A stretch of 64,000 nucleotides of DNA from Marthasterias glacialis (lineage: Eukaryota; Echinodermata; Asteroidea; Forcipulatida; Asteriidae): positions 434,001 to 498,000 of the forward strand of contig OU452239.1 of the NCBI GenBank assembly GCA_911728455.2, read 5' to 3'. The stretch's first letter is position 1. Each line of letters starts with the position of its first letter. A program made the translations under genes and the position numbers. The notes below the pieces were generated by a model. The model was given only the letters and a program-made list of their open reading frames with translations. It was not told the DNA's origin and searched no databases. This document shows, one piece after another, positions 40,401 through 47,599 of the stretch.

Positions 40401-43400
40401 AAAACCTGGTGAAAAACACGCCTTCAGGCTACGCGTCTATATGAAGGTTTTTCTCCCAGCCATTTTGTTATGACAATGGGTCAGGCTTCGTTTCATTTCG
40501 ACCTCCAAGCTTAAACTTCAGGTGGTTTATATTTACAAATTCGGGCTGAAGGAGAGCTGTTAAAAATATGAAAACAAGTGGAATGAATTCCTTCGTAGAC
40601 CTTTTACCAAAAAGCAATTATATGCAAAATAATAATAAGCACATATAACCGACAAGGAATACAAATAAGTTAACATATTTGCAAACAATAAATTTAATTC
40701 TCAGCTGCATTTAAGGCAGCAGATTCTCATAAACACATACATGTATGCTAAAAAGTGGTGATATTTTTATGTTGATTAAATTGAGCATACAAATGTAAAT
40801 ACATATGCGAGGAAATAGCAATAACCTTCCACGTCTATAGTCTAGCGTCAATTCCAAAGTTCAATTTTGTAGTAATGTACTATTAATATACGAGTTTGAT
40901 TTGAACACGATAAACTTGACTACATTGTACATGCATTTTGGGTATTCTGTAGGCAAATTTGCAGACAGGCATAACTGATTATGCACAAGCCTATCAGATT
41001 ATGCACCAACAGCATTGCTATAGCTTTCTGTATAGTTTGCACAGTGGAAACAATCTGGAGAGGTGAGCGGTAGCACTATATAAATGTTTAAGGTTGTAGC
41101 ACAAAACAAATAGCTCTTGTGTGTTGCGTTGGCTCTAACAAGAGTTGGTGTTAGCTCTATGATTTAACAACTCATGGAGAGGTTTCCATGAAACTATCTC
41201 TTGAGTTGTGCTGGCTCTGACAGGAGCTGGTGTTAGGTCTATGATGTAACAAAATTCACAACAGAGATAATTCTCTGAAAAATTGGGTTGACTCTTAACA
41301 AAAGCTGTTGGTGTAAACTCACAATCTAGAGAGATTTGTGGTTGCACCATGGAACATCTCTGATGAGTTATGAGTTGTGTTGGCTCTGGAAAGAGCTGGT
41401 GGTGTAACAACTCACAATAGGGAGGTTTGTACGTGGTAGCACCATGCAAATATCTCTTATGAGCTGTGTTGGCTCTGAACAGAGCTGGTGGTTTATTAAA
41501 TAATATAACAAATCAGATTCTAAAAAGGTTTGTGGTAGCATCAATGACATGTCACTTCGACTAAAAAGTTTGGTATACTGACAAACCAATCAAAACCAAG
41601 CTGTGATGGATAGTAAACTCCAACTATCAAACAAGTGTATTGGTATGACTTTTTTTGATGTTAGAGTAAATGCAAAACAATCTATCAAATCTAAAATCTT
41701 GAATTTTTGAGGATTAAGGTGACGACTGTGAGGTGTCATATAATGCTCTCACGCAACATATAGTATTTAAAAAGTGCATTCCCCTGTACATGCAGATGCT
41801 GTTCTCAAAGTATGAAACCTGAACAATTTCCAGTAAGTGAACGAGTTGAATGTAGCGTGGCGTTCCCTGGCCATTATAGTGCCTAATTCCAAGCTAAAAA
41901 CCTTTTGACATTGACTGTGCAGTTTGATTTATCTGTACAAATCGAGGCACCGTGCTGTCTATAGTAAAATCAAACTAGATAGATGGTTTTTTTTTATCTG
42001 AGCGAGAAGTCAACATACTGTATAATGGATACGTTTTGACACACAAAAGAAAAGTGTATTGGTATGTGCAAGTTTGTGGATGAGGCAATAATTTCTAATT
42101 CTGGTTGTCAACAAAACGCATCAGTCAAAGGAGTGATAATTCCGTCAAATTAGGCAGACTGTGCTGTCGGGTAAAAATGACAGCAATTTTGTTCTCGAAA
42201 ACGTTTTCGATTGAGCTGGATAAAAACAACAAATTTGGTTGACTTTTGGGTGTGTGTGTGTGTTTATTAATCTCCCTTTTGTACAACCGACCACTGGACA
42301 TCCTTGTTCACACTGCTGTATTTTGATTGGTCATCAACAATCCCTTGTCTGTAATTTATTCACTCTGATTGGCTTTCTTTTCCCCGCCTATTCTGGATTC
42401 CTTCCCTTAAATTTAATCCCCAGTTTTGTCTATAAATGGATCTGTTTTTATGTTTGGGCTTGTTTTTGCCTCTGAGGAAGGTCCGGTTTGGATCGAAAGC
42501 TAAGGCCATCAACCCTACTAGTTTTATATATAAGCACAAACATAAAAACGGATCCATTTATAAAAAAAAACCGGGGGATTAAATTTATATATATACTAAA
42601 AATAAACAATAAGGTACCAATATACCTTTAAACATTGACACGCATACACTTAGTTACATCTTCAACACCCCCCTTGTGGTCTGCCTTGGGTTTTACTTAT
42701 TCCATGTCATTTAATAGAAATAAACCCACCGCGGTGTCAAAGGTTGTTGCGGATCTACACGTGTAAGCATGCCCCTATCAGCTAGTCGTTGCGTGATAAG
42801 CATGATCGTCAAACCAATGTTCGTATTTTGGAACATTCGCACATGGGGGAAAACAAAGTAGGCATCGAGAAAAATTGTGCAAAATGTTGAGGCGGAATTT
42901 TTTGTTATAATAAGATTCCTCTCAACAAATTTGTGCTAGTTTTGTAGTATTAAATACTCAATTATTTATTGTTTTATTTTCGTTATTATTTTATTTTTTA
43001 ATAACTGCATGGCAGAAAGAAATTAATAGTTTAATTTATGTTTTTTTCTCTTTTTTTTTTCTTTTCATTTTCGTGGCTCCCATAGTTTCATTGCAGTATT
43101 ATCTTTATTTATTTTGTATTTTTTTTAATTTTCTTTTATTTATTCTAGAAATCCTACAAATATTGGGGGGGGGGGGGTAATTCTGTTTTCGAAGGTTGGA
43201 AGGGACATTAACGAATCATTTATCCATGGTCAAACGAGTGCGTTATTGTTAGCTCGCAACGTGTGTTTCAACACGTTTACAGTTGCTTAAAAGGCAAATT
43301 TGAATTCCAAAAGAACAATTTCTTAAAATTACAATAATTATGATGTACGGAGAATAATAAAATTATACTTGCACGGATCATATTGGATATATCCAGACAA

Positions 43401-44765
43401 TATTATACCTCATACATGACCTTACACAACTGGGTTTTTATCGATTTAATAATACATGTATAACTTGTACATAGCCAAATAAAAGACCTTGACCTGTATG
43501 CCAATTCAGGCCTGATACTTCACGAAGGCAACGAAGGCAATTACCTCCGTTGCCCCTGGTCATTGCCTCGGTGCCCTTGAAATGTTCCAATAGAAATTTA
43601 CAATTTCCTCATAGAGGTGCCCTTTACCAAGGAGAAAATGCCTTGGTGCCCTTGCCCTTTCAAGAATGAAGCAATCAGGCCTGCCAATTTTCACCGGAGT
43701 CTATGGTATATTAATTACAAACATGGTGTGAAATTGTTAGTTCCAGTAGCATATCTTAAACATTTGGGAAGGAGGGGAGGCGGGGCAAACAAACTAATTT
43801 TGAGGAGTTTTATGTAAGTTTACCTAGAAAAACCATCTGCAAGAAGTGCAAAACATAAATCATGTTGTGTTAATTACATTAGTTGATGTAGTTGAAGCCC
43901 CAACTCAACATTGGTAAGAGGAAAACAAAAATGTTCACAGATTTACATAATTAGAACTTACGTGGTATAAAGATAATGATGGTAGAAACTTTCCTCGAAA
44001 TATATCTGATTAAAGTGTTATTGTTTTTAATTAATGAAAAATGAAATAAGATCCACAATTAGTTTTCGTATGAGTGAGACGAAAACTCTGCCTAAAGGAA
44101 TGCGTACATAAATGCTGAATGCATTTTTACCGTATTCTCGCAAATGAAACAACGAAATGAGCTGGCATTTTCACATGTTGGTTTTATTACATATATCTTG
44201 ATTTGTGCAAAGAATGGAATCGTTTACAGTCAGTTTACCAATGTTGAGCTGGGGCTTTAACCAGAATCTGTATGCACCACATGTTGTTGTGCACGGTTTA
44301 TAGACGTTTTAATTGCGAAACCCAAACAAATGCAAGGTTATATATTCATTTTTCTTCGATCTCATTATTTATTTGTTTCCAATGTCATTTTTTATCTTAC
44401 CCTTTTTCAGGGCGGGAGGGGCCTTCCATGGTTATGTCACTGGCTCGATAATTTTTTGAAATAGGTTGGGAAAAGTCTGTAATCGTTATCATTCCATAAA
44501 TGAAAATCTTATTACAAAAGTGAAATTTTAGATTGAAAAGCTTTCAAAATACTAATCGCTTACTTGGGTAATACAAATCCACGGAGTTGGCGAATCCAGC
44601 GAGGTTTCCCCCAGCCTCTTCGCCGTGTCCTCCTTCCGTTTCCACCTTTGACTTAGTCCTGGCGTCCGCTGAGGAATCATACTCCACAAAAACTCCGAAC
44701 AGCACAAGAAACACCAACTGGAAAGCCAGTATAACCACGGTCAATTTACCTCTTGTCCACGCCAT
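25403..44765 (-). CDS. RHBG/RHCG-like: Rh-type ammonium/ammonia transporter, ten exons
   Basis: Full gene, about 19.4 kb. CDS joins 44765-44564, 38377-38194, 32077-31927, 31423-31279, 29952-29789, 29263-29126, 28273-28140, 27938-27760, 27527-27454 and 25492-25403 (minus strand): 1461 nt, 486 aa. Every junction is GT/AG and keeps frame. The protein is a non-erythroid Rh glycoprotein of the Amt/Rh superfamily, a trimeric membrane channel for NH3/NH4+ used in nitrogen excretion and pH balance. Family hallmarks are visible: 'YPMFQDVHVM' (66-75), the gate Phe in 'ADF' (F135), the ammonium-site Asp (D182), the twin pore histidines in '[11 protein letters not shown]' (H190) and 'NLHGMPG' (H347), and the second Phe in 'FWPSFNSA' (F239). 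The cytoplasmic tail begins after 'LKLPFW'. Length is normal for the family and nothing is broken. Assignment to the B, C or invertebrate Rh subgroup needs a tree. Confidence 0.96.
25619..25860. mobile_element. MITE family E, copy 1 (Rh intron 9)
   Basis: 'gagttatatccaagaactag' on the left is mirrored by 'ctagttcttttgtataactc' on the right. The body contains 'atggtccgcgccattttctc', which appears in reverse at 45503-45786. Confidence 0.75.
25959..26119. mobile_element. Foldback MITE family C, copy 3 (Rh intron 9)
   Basis: 'aacttcggtttcggcttggc' on the left faces 'agccgaagccgaagccgtcg' on the right. The centre has 'gaaagcgcatctttttcaaa' as in the other family C copies. Confidence 0.75.
27454..27527 (-). 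CDS. RHBG/RHCG-like: Rh gene exon 9
   Basis: Acceptor TTATTGCAG|GC, donor TGGGAT|GTAAGT, phase 1 to 0. It encodes residues 433-457, '[20 protein letters not shown]' then 'PFWD'. This is the conserved end of the last helix and the start of the cytoplasmic tail. Confidence 0.95.
27760..27938 (-). CDS. RHBG/RHCG-like: Rh gene exon 8
   Basis: Acceptor CATGCTTAG|T, donor ACAG|GTAGGT, phase 2 to 1. It encodes residues 373-432: '[10 protein letters not shown]', a polar loop with '[15 protein letters not shown]', then the last helix '[19 protein letters not shown]'. Confidence 0.95.
28009..28121. mobile_element. MITE family B, copy 1 (Rh intron 7)
   Basis: Left end 'ttttggaacactaggtggca', right end 'tctgctgccacctagcgtcc'. 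The element fills most of the 201-bp intron between exons 7 and 8 and ends about 18 bp from the exon 7 donor. Confidence 0.8.
28140..28273 (-). CDS. RHBG/RHCG-like: Rh gene exon 7
   Basis: Acceptor TTTTCCAG|CCT, donor GACAA|GTAAGT, phase 0 to 2. It encodes residues 329-372 with '[20 protein letters not shown]'. H347 in 'NLHG' is the second of the twin pore histidines. It ends 'PELYGD'. Confidence 0.96.
28647..28994. mobile_element. TTAA-flanked MITE family D (Rh intron 6)
   Basis: Left end AGGGGTTTTATCGTCATGAT, right end ATCATGACGACACAGCCCCT. TTAA abuts both ends (28643-28646 and 28995-28998). The interior is GC-rich with 'cacacgcgcgcg' words near both ends and no coding frame of note. The TTAA duplication suggests a piggyBac-type origin, different in sequence from family A. 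Confidence 0.8.
29126..29263 (-). CDS. RHBG/RHCG-like: Rh gene exon 6
   Basis: Acceptor TGTATTAG|GTG, donor ATCCAG|GTATAC, both phase 0. It encodes residues 283-328 with '[20 protein letters not shown]', the best-conserved signature of the Amt/Rh family, followed by the 'PWGALLIG' helix. Confidence 0.96.
29789..29952 (-). CDS. RHBG/RHCG-like: Rh gene exon 5
   Basis: Acceptor TTTCAACAG|GT, donor GAAATG|GTAAAC, phase 1 to 0. It encodes residues 228-282 with '[16 protein letters not shown]', which carries the second conserved Phe (F239), and '[20 protein letters not shown]'. It ends 'KNGKVEM'. Confidence 0.95.
30034..30167. mobile_element. MITE family B, copy 2 (Rh intron 4)
   Basis: Left end 'ttttgggaacgctaggttgc', right end 'tctgctgccacctagcgctc'. 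It begins only about 80 bp from the acceptor side of exon 5. Confidence 0.75.
30977..31081. repeat. (GTTT)n array (Rh intron 4 side)
   Basis: About 100 bp of GTTT units interrupted by 'gtagggttg'. It lies in the intron between exons 4 and 5. Confidence 0.85.
31279..31423 (-). CDS. RHBG/RHCG-like: Rh gene exon 4
   Basis: Acceptor AATATGCAG|GCC, donor GTTG|GTTAGT, phase 0 to 1. It encodes residues 180-227 including '[20 protein letters not shown]', which holds the ammonium-recruiting Asp (D182) and the first pore His (H190), eight residues apart as in human RHCG. It ends with 'YHSDIFSLV'. Confidence 0.95.
31927..32077 (-). CDS. RHBG/RHCG-like: Rh gene exon 3
   Basis: Acceptor TTCTCAG|G, donor TTTGGG|GTAAGA, phase 2 to 0. 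It encodes residues 129-179 with '[20 protein letters not shown]', which contains the gate Phe (F135), and '[10 protein letters not shown]'. It ends in '[10 protein letters not shown]'. A typical Rh helix pair. Confidence 0.95.
32731..32898. mobile_element. Inverted-repeat MITE (Rh intron 2)
   Basis: The left arm 'ggagtgttaaatttattctc' is mirrored by 'gagaatcaatttaacactcc', and the inner 'caccgacatggtgtta' by 'taacaccatgtcggtg'. The arms are about 70 bp. A one-armed relative lies at 46028-46100. Confidence 0.75.
33894..34247. mobile_element. TTAA MITE family A, copy 2 (Rh intron 2)
   Basis: Left end AGCCTCAGCTCAACATTGGT preceded by TTAA. Right end 'caatgttgagctggggtt' followed by 'ataa', a worn target site. 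The interior is like copies 1 and 3. It yields the false open frame with '[16 protein letters not shown]' on the minus strand. Confidence 0.85.
35930..36045. mobile_element. Fragment of MITE family A (Rh intron 2)
   Basis: It starts after TTAA with 'gacccagctcattattggta' and continues 'actgactgtaaatgcttcca', which is the reverse complement of the right end of copies A1-A3. The other end is lost or unrecognisable. Confidence 0.6.
36708..36832. mobile_element. MITE family B, copy 3 (Rh intron 2)
   Basis: Left end 'ctttggaacgataggtggca', right end 'tctgctgccatctagcatcc'. The same 'GGTGGCAGCAGA' ends occur at 28009-28121 and 30034-30167. Non-coding, about 125 bp. Confidence 0.75.
38194..38377 (-). 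CDS. RHBG/RHCG-like: Rh gene exon 2
   Basis: The acceptor is TTCATTAG|TG. It encodes residues 68-128, starting (M)[19 protein letters not shown], a strongly conserved Rh segment covering TM2 and TM3, plus '[20 protein letters not shown]'. The donor is AATAC|GTAAGT, phase 2. Confidence 0.95.
38510..38700. mobile_element. Inverted-repeat element next to Rh exon 2
   Basis: 'ttgcaccattttgtgact' is mirrored by 'aagtcacaaaatggcggac', and the outer 'tgacgtca' words also pair. It lies about 130 bp upstream of exon 2 within intron 1. Confidence 0.55.
39213..39258. mobile_element. Half copy of MITE family C
   Basis: 'aaacccaagcccaaaccca' followed by 'ctgtttggaaacaatataag' matches the right arm of the family C foldbacks. 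The left arm is missing. Confidence 0.4.
40053..40190 (+). mobile_element. tRNA-like SINE fragment (Rh intron 1)
   Basis: 'gggctggatagctcagtcgg' (A box) and 'gcaggttcaaatcccgctcc' (good B box) stand closer together than in a tRNA because the anticodon arm is deleted. Same family as 16083. It lies antisense to the Rh gene. Confidence 0.6.
41100..41545. repeat. Tandem array, five units of about 77-92 bp (Rh intron 1)
   Basis: The words 'gttgtgttggctctg' and 'agagctggtggtg' recur near 41131, 41210, 41288, 41380 and 41470, with 'aacaactcac' and 'aggtttgtggtagcac' between them. Units are diverged, so the array is old. The open frames across it come from the repeat. Confidence 0.75.
42408..42588. 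mobile_element. Inverted-repeat element in Rh intron 1
   Basis: 'tctataaatggatctgtttt' on the left is mirrored by 'aaaacggatccatttataaa' on the right. The outer 'aatcccc'/'gggggatt' also pair. The centre reads 'ctgaggaaggtccggtttgg'. Non-coding; probably a MITE. Confidence 0.6.
43504..43686. mobile_element. Short inverted-repeat element with AGGCCTGAT ends
   Basis: 'caggcctgatacttc' at the left is mirrored by 'gaagcaatcaggcctg' at the right. The interior repeats 'ttgcccctgg/ggtgcccttg' words. It lies in Rh intron 1 and gives a short spurious open frame. Confidence 0.5.
43896..44256. mobile_element. TTAA MITE family A, copy 3 (Rh intron 1)
   Basis: Left end AGCCCCAACTCAACATTGGT, right end CCAATGTTGAGCTGGGGCT followed by TTAA. 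The left flank reads TTGA, one change from TTAA. The interior matches the other copies, for example 'gctgaatgcatttttaccg' and 'ttttcacatgttggtt'. Confidence 0.85.
44564..44765 (-). CDS. RHBG/RHCG-like: Rh gene exon 1 (start, TM1)
   Basis: It starts [20 protein letters not shown], a short cytoplasmic end then the first membrane helix ending in 'FVEYD'. An acidic loop with 'GGHGEE' follows and would be extracellular. The donor is CCCAA|GTAAGC, phase 1, splitting the Met codon of the 'YPMFQD' motif. The start is the first ATG in frame at the expected place relative to TM1. Confidence 0.95.
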
Positions 44766-44769
44766 TTTC

Positions 44770-45500
44770 CTTCATAAAAGATAATTCAAATTAAATGTGA
44801 GAAATATTTGTGGATTCTGGTCTGTGTTTGACTGATTTTCAAGTCGACTTTGACTGAAGTGTTGAGGTTGAACGAAGGGCTTGGTGCAACTGGTGGCCAC
44901 TCCAGTTCCAACGAGAAGGCTAGTCAATTATTTTTGATTGTCACGTTACATTTTTGTGTATTAGCAATCGAACGTGACTGACTGACTGACTGCGAGGTGA
45001 TGGGTCGTACCACTTTACACAGAGGTAGGTATTTGCTAAGTACTGTCGGTATACTACGAAATGGATCGGTTTCATTTGTTGTTTTAATCTTGATAATTAA
45101 TTCAAACTGAACTTTCTAAAAATTGTCAAACTTTTTTATCCCTTCATTTATTTATTTATTTACCATACTAGGGCTCGCATATGGTTTGCTTTTAATTCAA
45201 ACCCTTATTAACACAATGGACCGCTCCGGGAAGTTTGTGGGAGTGTCTCATGTGAGAATCTGATTGGTGGGTTGATCTCGCATCTGACCTTTGATTGGTT
45301 TAATTTTGGGGTATGGCTTACCCAGTTATAAAGCCTCCACCAAGGATTGTTGGAGGTGTGTCGGAAGCTCAGCTAGTTTGGCTTTCCCAGGGTCCGTGCA
45401 AAGTGACTAGGTTCGCGGCGGTTGTCAGACCACTTCATTACAAGAGCAACTTTTACAAAACAAATAGACATGCCGCTAAGCAAACCGATACGTTAGAACC
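44770..45500. other. Upstream region of the Rh gene
   Basis: Presumed 5'UTR and promoter area of the minus-strand Rh gene. I see no convincing TATA box. A 'ctgactgactgactg' short repeat lies at 44974-44991. The 'PPPRIVGG' frame at 45313 is discussed under rejected items. Confidence 0.35.
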
Positions 45501-45502
45501 AC

Positions 45503-45786
45503 AGAGTTATAATTATATAACAACTAGAGGGCGTACAAAACCATGCGACACGGCCCAACAAGGAGAATTTTGACCATTGAGAAAATGGCGCGGACCATTC
45601 ATTTACACTGGTCACTTATCAGTTTACGCAGCAAACATTTTCATTTCATAACGCACGCTCTTTATAGCCAAATCCGAAGGCAACATATCCCTCTAATGCT
45701 TGTAGATTTGTCTTTTTCTATTAGTGCTTGGAGAATAACAAGTCTTCTTTTCAGAAAATGTTTGTTGCGCCCTCTGGCTCAAGAAA
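45503..45786. mobile_element. MITE family E, copy 2, inverted relative to copy 1
   Basis: It begins 'agagttataattatataaca' and 'actagagggcgtacaaaacc', then 'gagaaaatggcgcggaccat', the reverse complement of the 25619 copy. The far end ('gcgccctctggctc') is worn. Confidence 0.65.
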
Positions 45787-46027
45787 AAAAACTACTCAGC
45801 GGCTGTCACATGAGGATCATGTGACACAATGGAACAACGAAAATTATTGAGTTAACAAGAGAGATGTGCAAATTGCTTGTTACATAATAAATCGCCCTGT
45901 TTTTTTTTTTTTATTTTTTTTTTTTTTATAATAGTCTCAATTGGCCTTTTTTAAAATCTGCCGTGGCTAAAATGTCATTTTCAGAGGGAGATGATGGTCT
46001 CAATACGGTATGTTAACACAGTTACCA

Positions 46028-46100
46028 CACTGCAAAAACTGGGGTGTTAAATTGATTCTCTTGGTATCTATAAATGTGACAACACCGCTTGTTCAATATT
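46028..46100. mobile_element. Half copy of the 32731 MITE
   Basis: 'gcaaaaactggggtgttaaa' and 'ttgattctcttgg' match the outer arm of 32731-32898. The second arm is absent. Confidence 0.5.
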
Positions 46101-46109
46101 GACTTTATC

Positions 46110-47370
46110 TTCCACTTATAAAACTCTACTAATTCCTGATCTGACAACCCTAATCTGCAAAAAGCTCAACCCTAAAAGCTCAAAGCCTTAATCTCAGTCG
46201 TTTCACTCGGATATCTTGAGTAACCAGAAAAATGGATATAAACATCTTCACCACTTGTTCTTGATTGGGCTACTTCTTCTTACCTGCAGGACATTGTAGC
46301 TTAGTTAGATCCATGCATTTGGCGGTTTTCTCAACCCATATAACTAGAAGACGGAAAGTGTTGACCTCCAAGTACAAACAATTGGCAAAATAGGCGGTTT
46401 TTTTGTAAGTAAAGGAAAAGAAGCGCAGTGGCATCTTTTGCTACTTGTCACTACTACGTCCTCTCTGCAAGTCAACCAATCTATTCTCTTCATCCATGGC
46501 CAAACCACCATTAGTCAAACACCAAATCAAGCAACAATTCAAAACCAAAACAGGGCGTCAACAGATTATACCATGCCCGATATGTGGCAGAGGGAACCCC
46601 CCCCCAATGTTCCCATTAAACTCTGACACACTCTTCCCTTCTTGTAGAGACGTACCCCCTAAAATCCTCAAAAGAATTCCTTAGATTTTCAGAACATTTT
46701 AAGACACAATAGGAGGGGGGTACACGCTACCACATATTGAGCACCAAATGCAACAGATGGCGCTATTCAGAAAATGTCATGATTGTCAATCGCTGTTCCT
46801 CCTGCTACAGGTTTCTGTAATGTTTGATTCTTACATAAAGCTGTTTGTAGCATAGAGAAAAAGAGTGTTGTACCAATTGGTGTTGTAAACAGTTGACCAT
46901 CCATGTGTACGAGTTTGTTGGGTGCCAGTTGGTGTTGTGTGTACGAGTTGACCAAAGAATACCGTGAGGGCCCGAGTTGTTAGCGGTGGCGATTAAGTGA
47001 ACACTCCAACTCCTGCGGATGCCAGCTCCGTCGTACTCAACCCATCACAAACATTGTCACGTGTCGCACAGTTACAAATTTAAACGTCCAAAAAAAAAAA
47101 AAAAAAAACAAAAACAAAAAAAACGCATTGCCAAAAAACACACATTGATTATCCCAATAAACCCCACTTGTAATAGTTACTTTGATTTTAACAGCCCAAA
47201 CTAAATTCACAACTTGACGGAAACTTCAACCTGCGGTGTGTGATAACCATTTGGCTTACCCGTTGTTATGTGATGACCTGCTTTTGTTGCCATCGTTTAG
47301 CGGCTGAAATGCACAAGACTGTTCACTGACTCGCTGTACCAATAAAAATAAAGACAAAATTTATTAATGT
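46110..47370. other. Non-coding stretch
   Basis: A-rich tract at 47090-47125 and short frames only. No repeat pairing or exon recognised. Confidence 0.4.
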
Positions 47371-47381
47371 TTAAATTGACC

Positions 47382-47597
47382 GTTTTTTACCGCATGAGGG
47401 CGCCTTCAATAGCTAATTTCCTTTCATCACAGTGTTAGTTTTGTCTTATTTTGACGGTCCGTATAATAATGTTGCTTTCTTGTATGAACGGCCAATAACA
47501 TCAATAATGATAACAATGAAAACCTAGTTCGTTTGACCATGGATTTACTTGCTTGCAACTTGACTCTCACACGCCCTCATGCGGTCAAAAATACTGG
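47382..47597. mobile_element. MITE with ACCGCATGAGGGCG inverted ends
   Basis: 'gttttttaccgcatgagggc' on the left is mirrored by 'gccctcatgcggtcaaaaat' on the right. About 215 bp, non-coding. Confidence 0.7.
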
Positions 47598-47599
47598 GA

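Noticed and set aside
41135..41589. Two minus-strand frames of 104 and 73 codons
   Set aside because: They are products of the tandem array in Rh intron 1.
45313..45573. Trypsin-like start from 'PPPRIVGGVSEAQL'
   Set aside because: After RIVGG there is none of the serine protease pattern, and the frame runs into the family E MITE.
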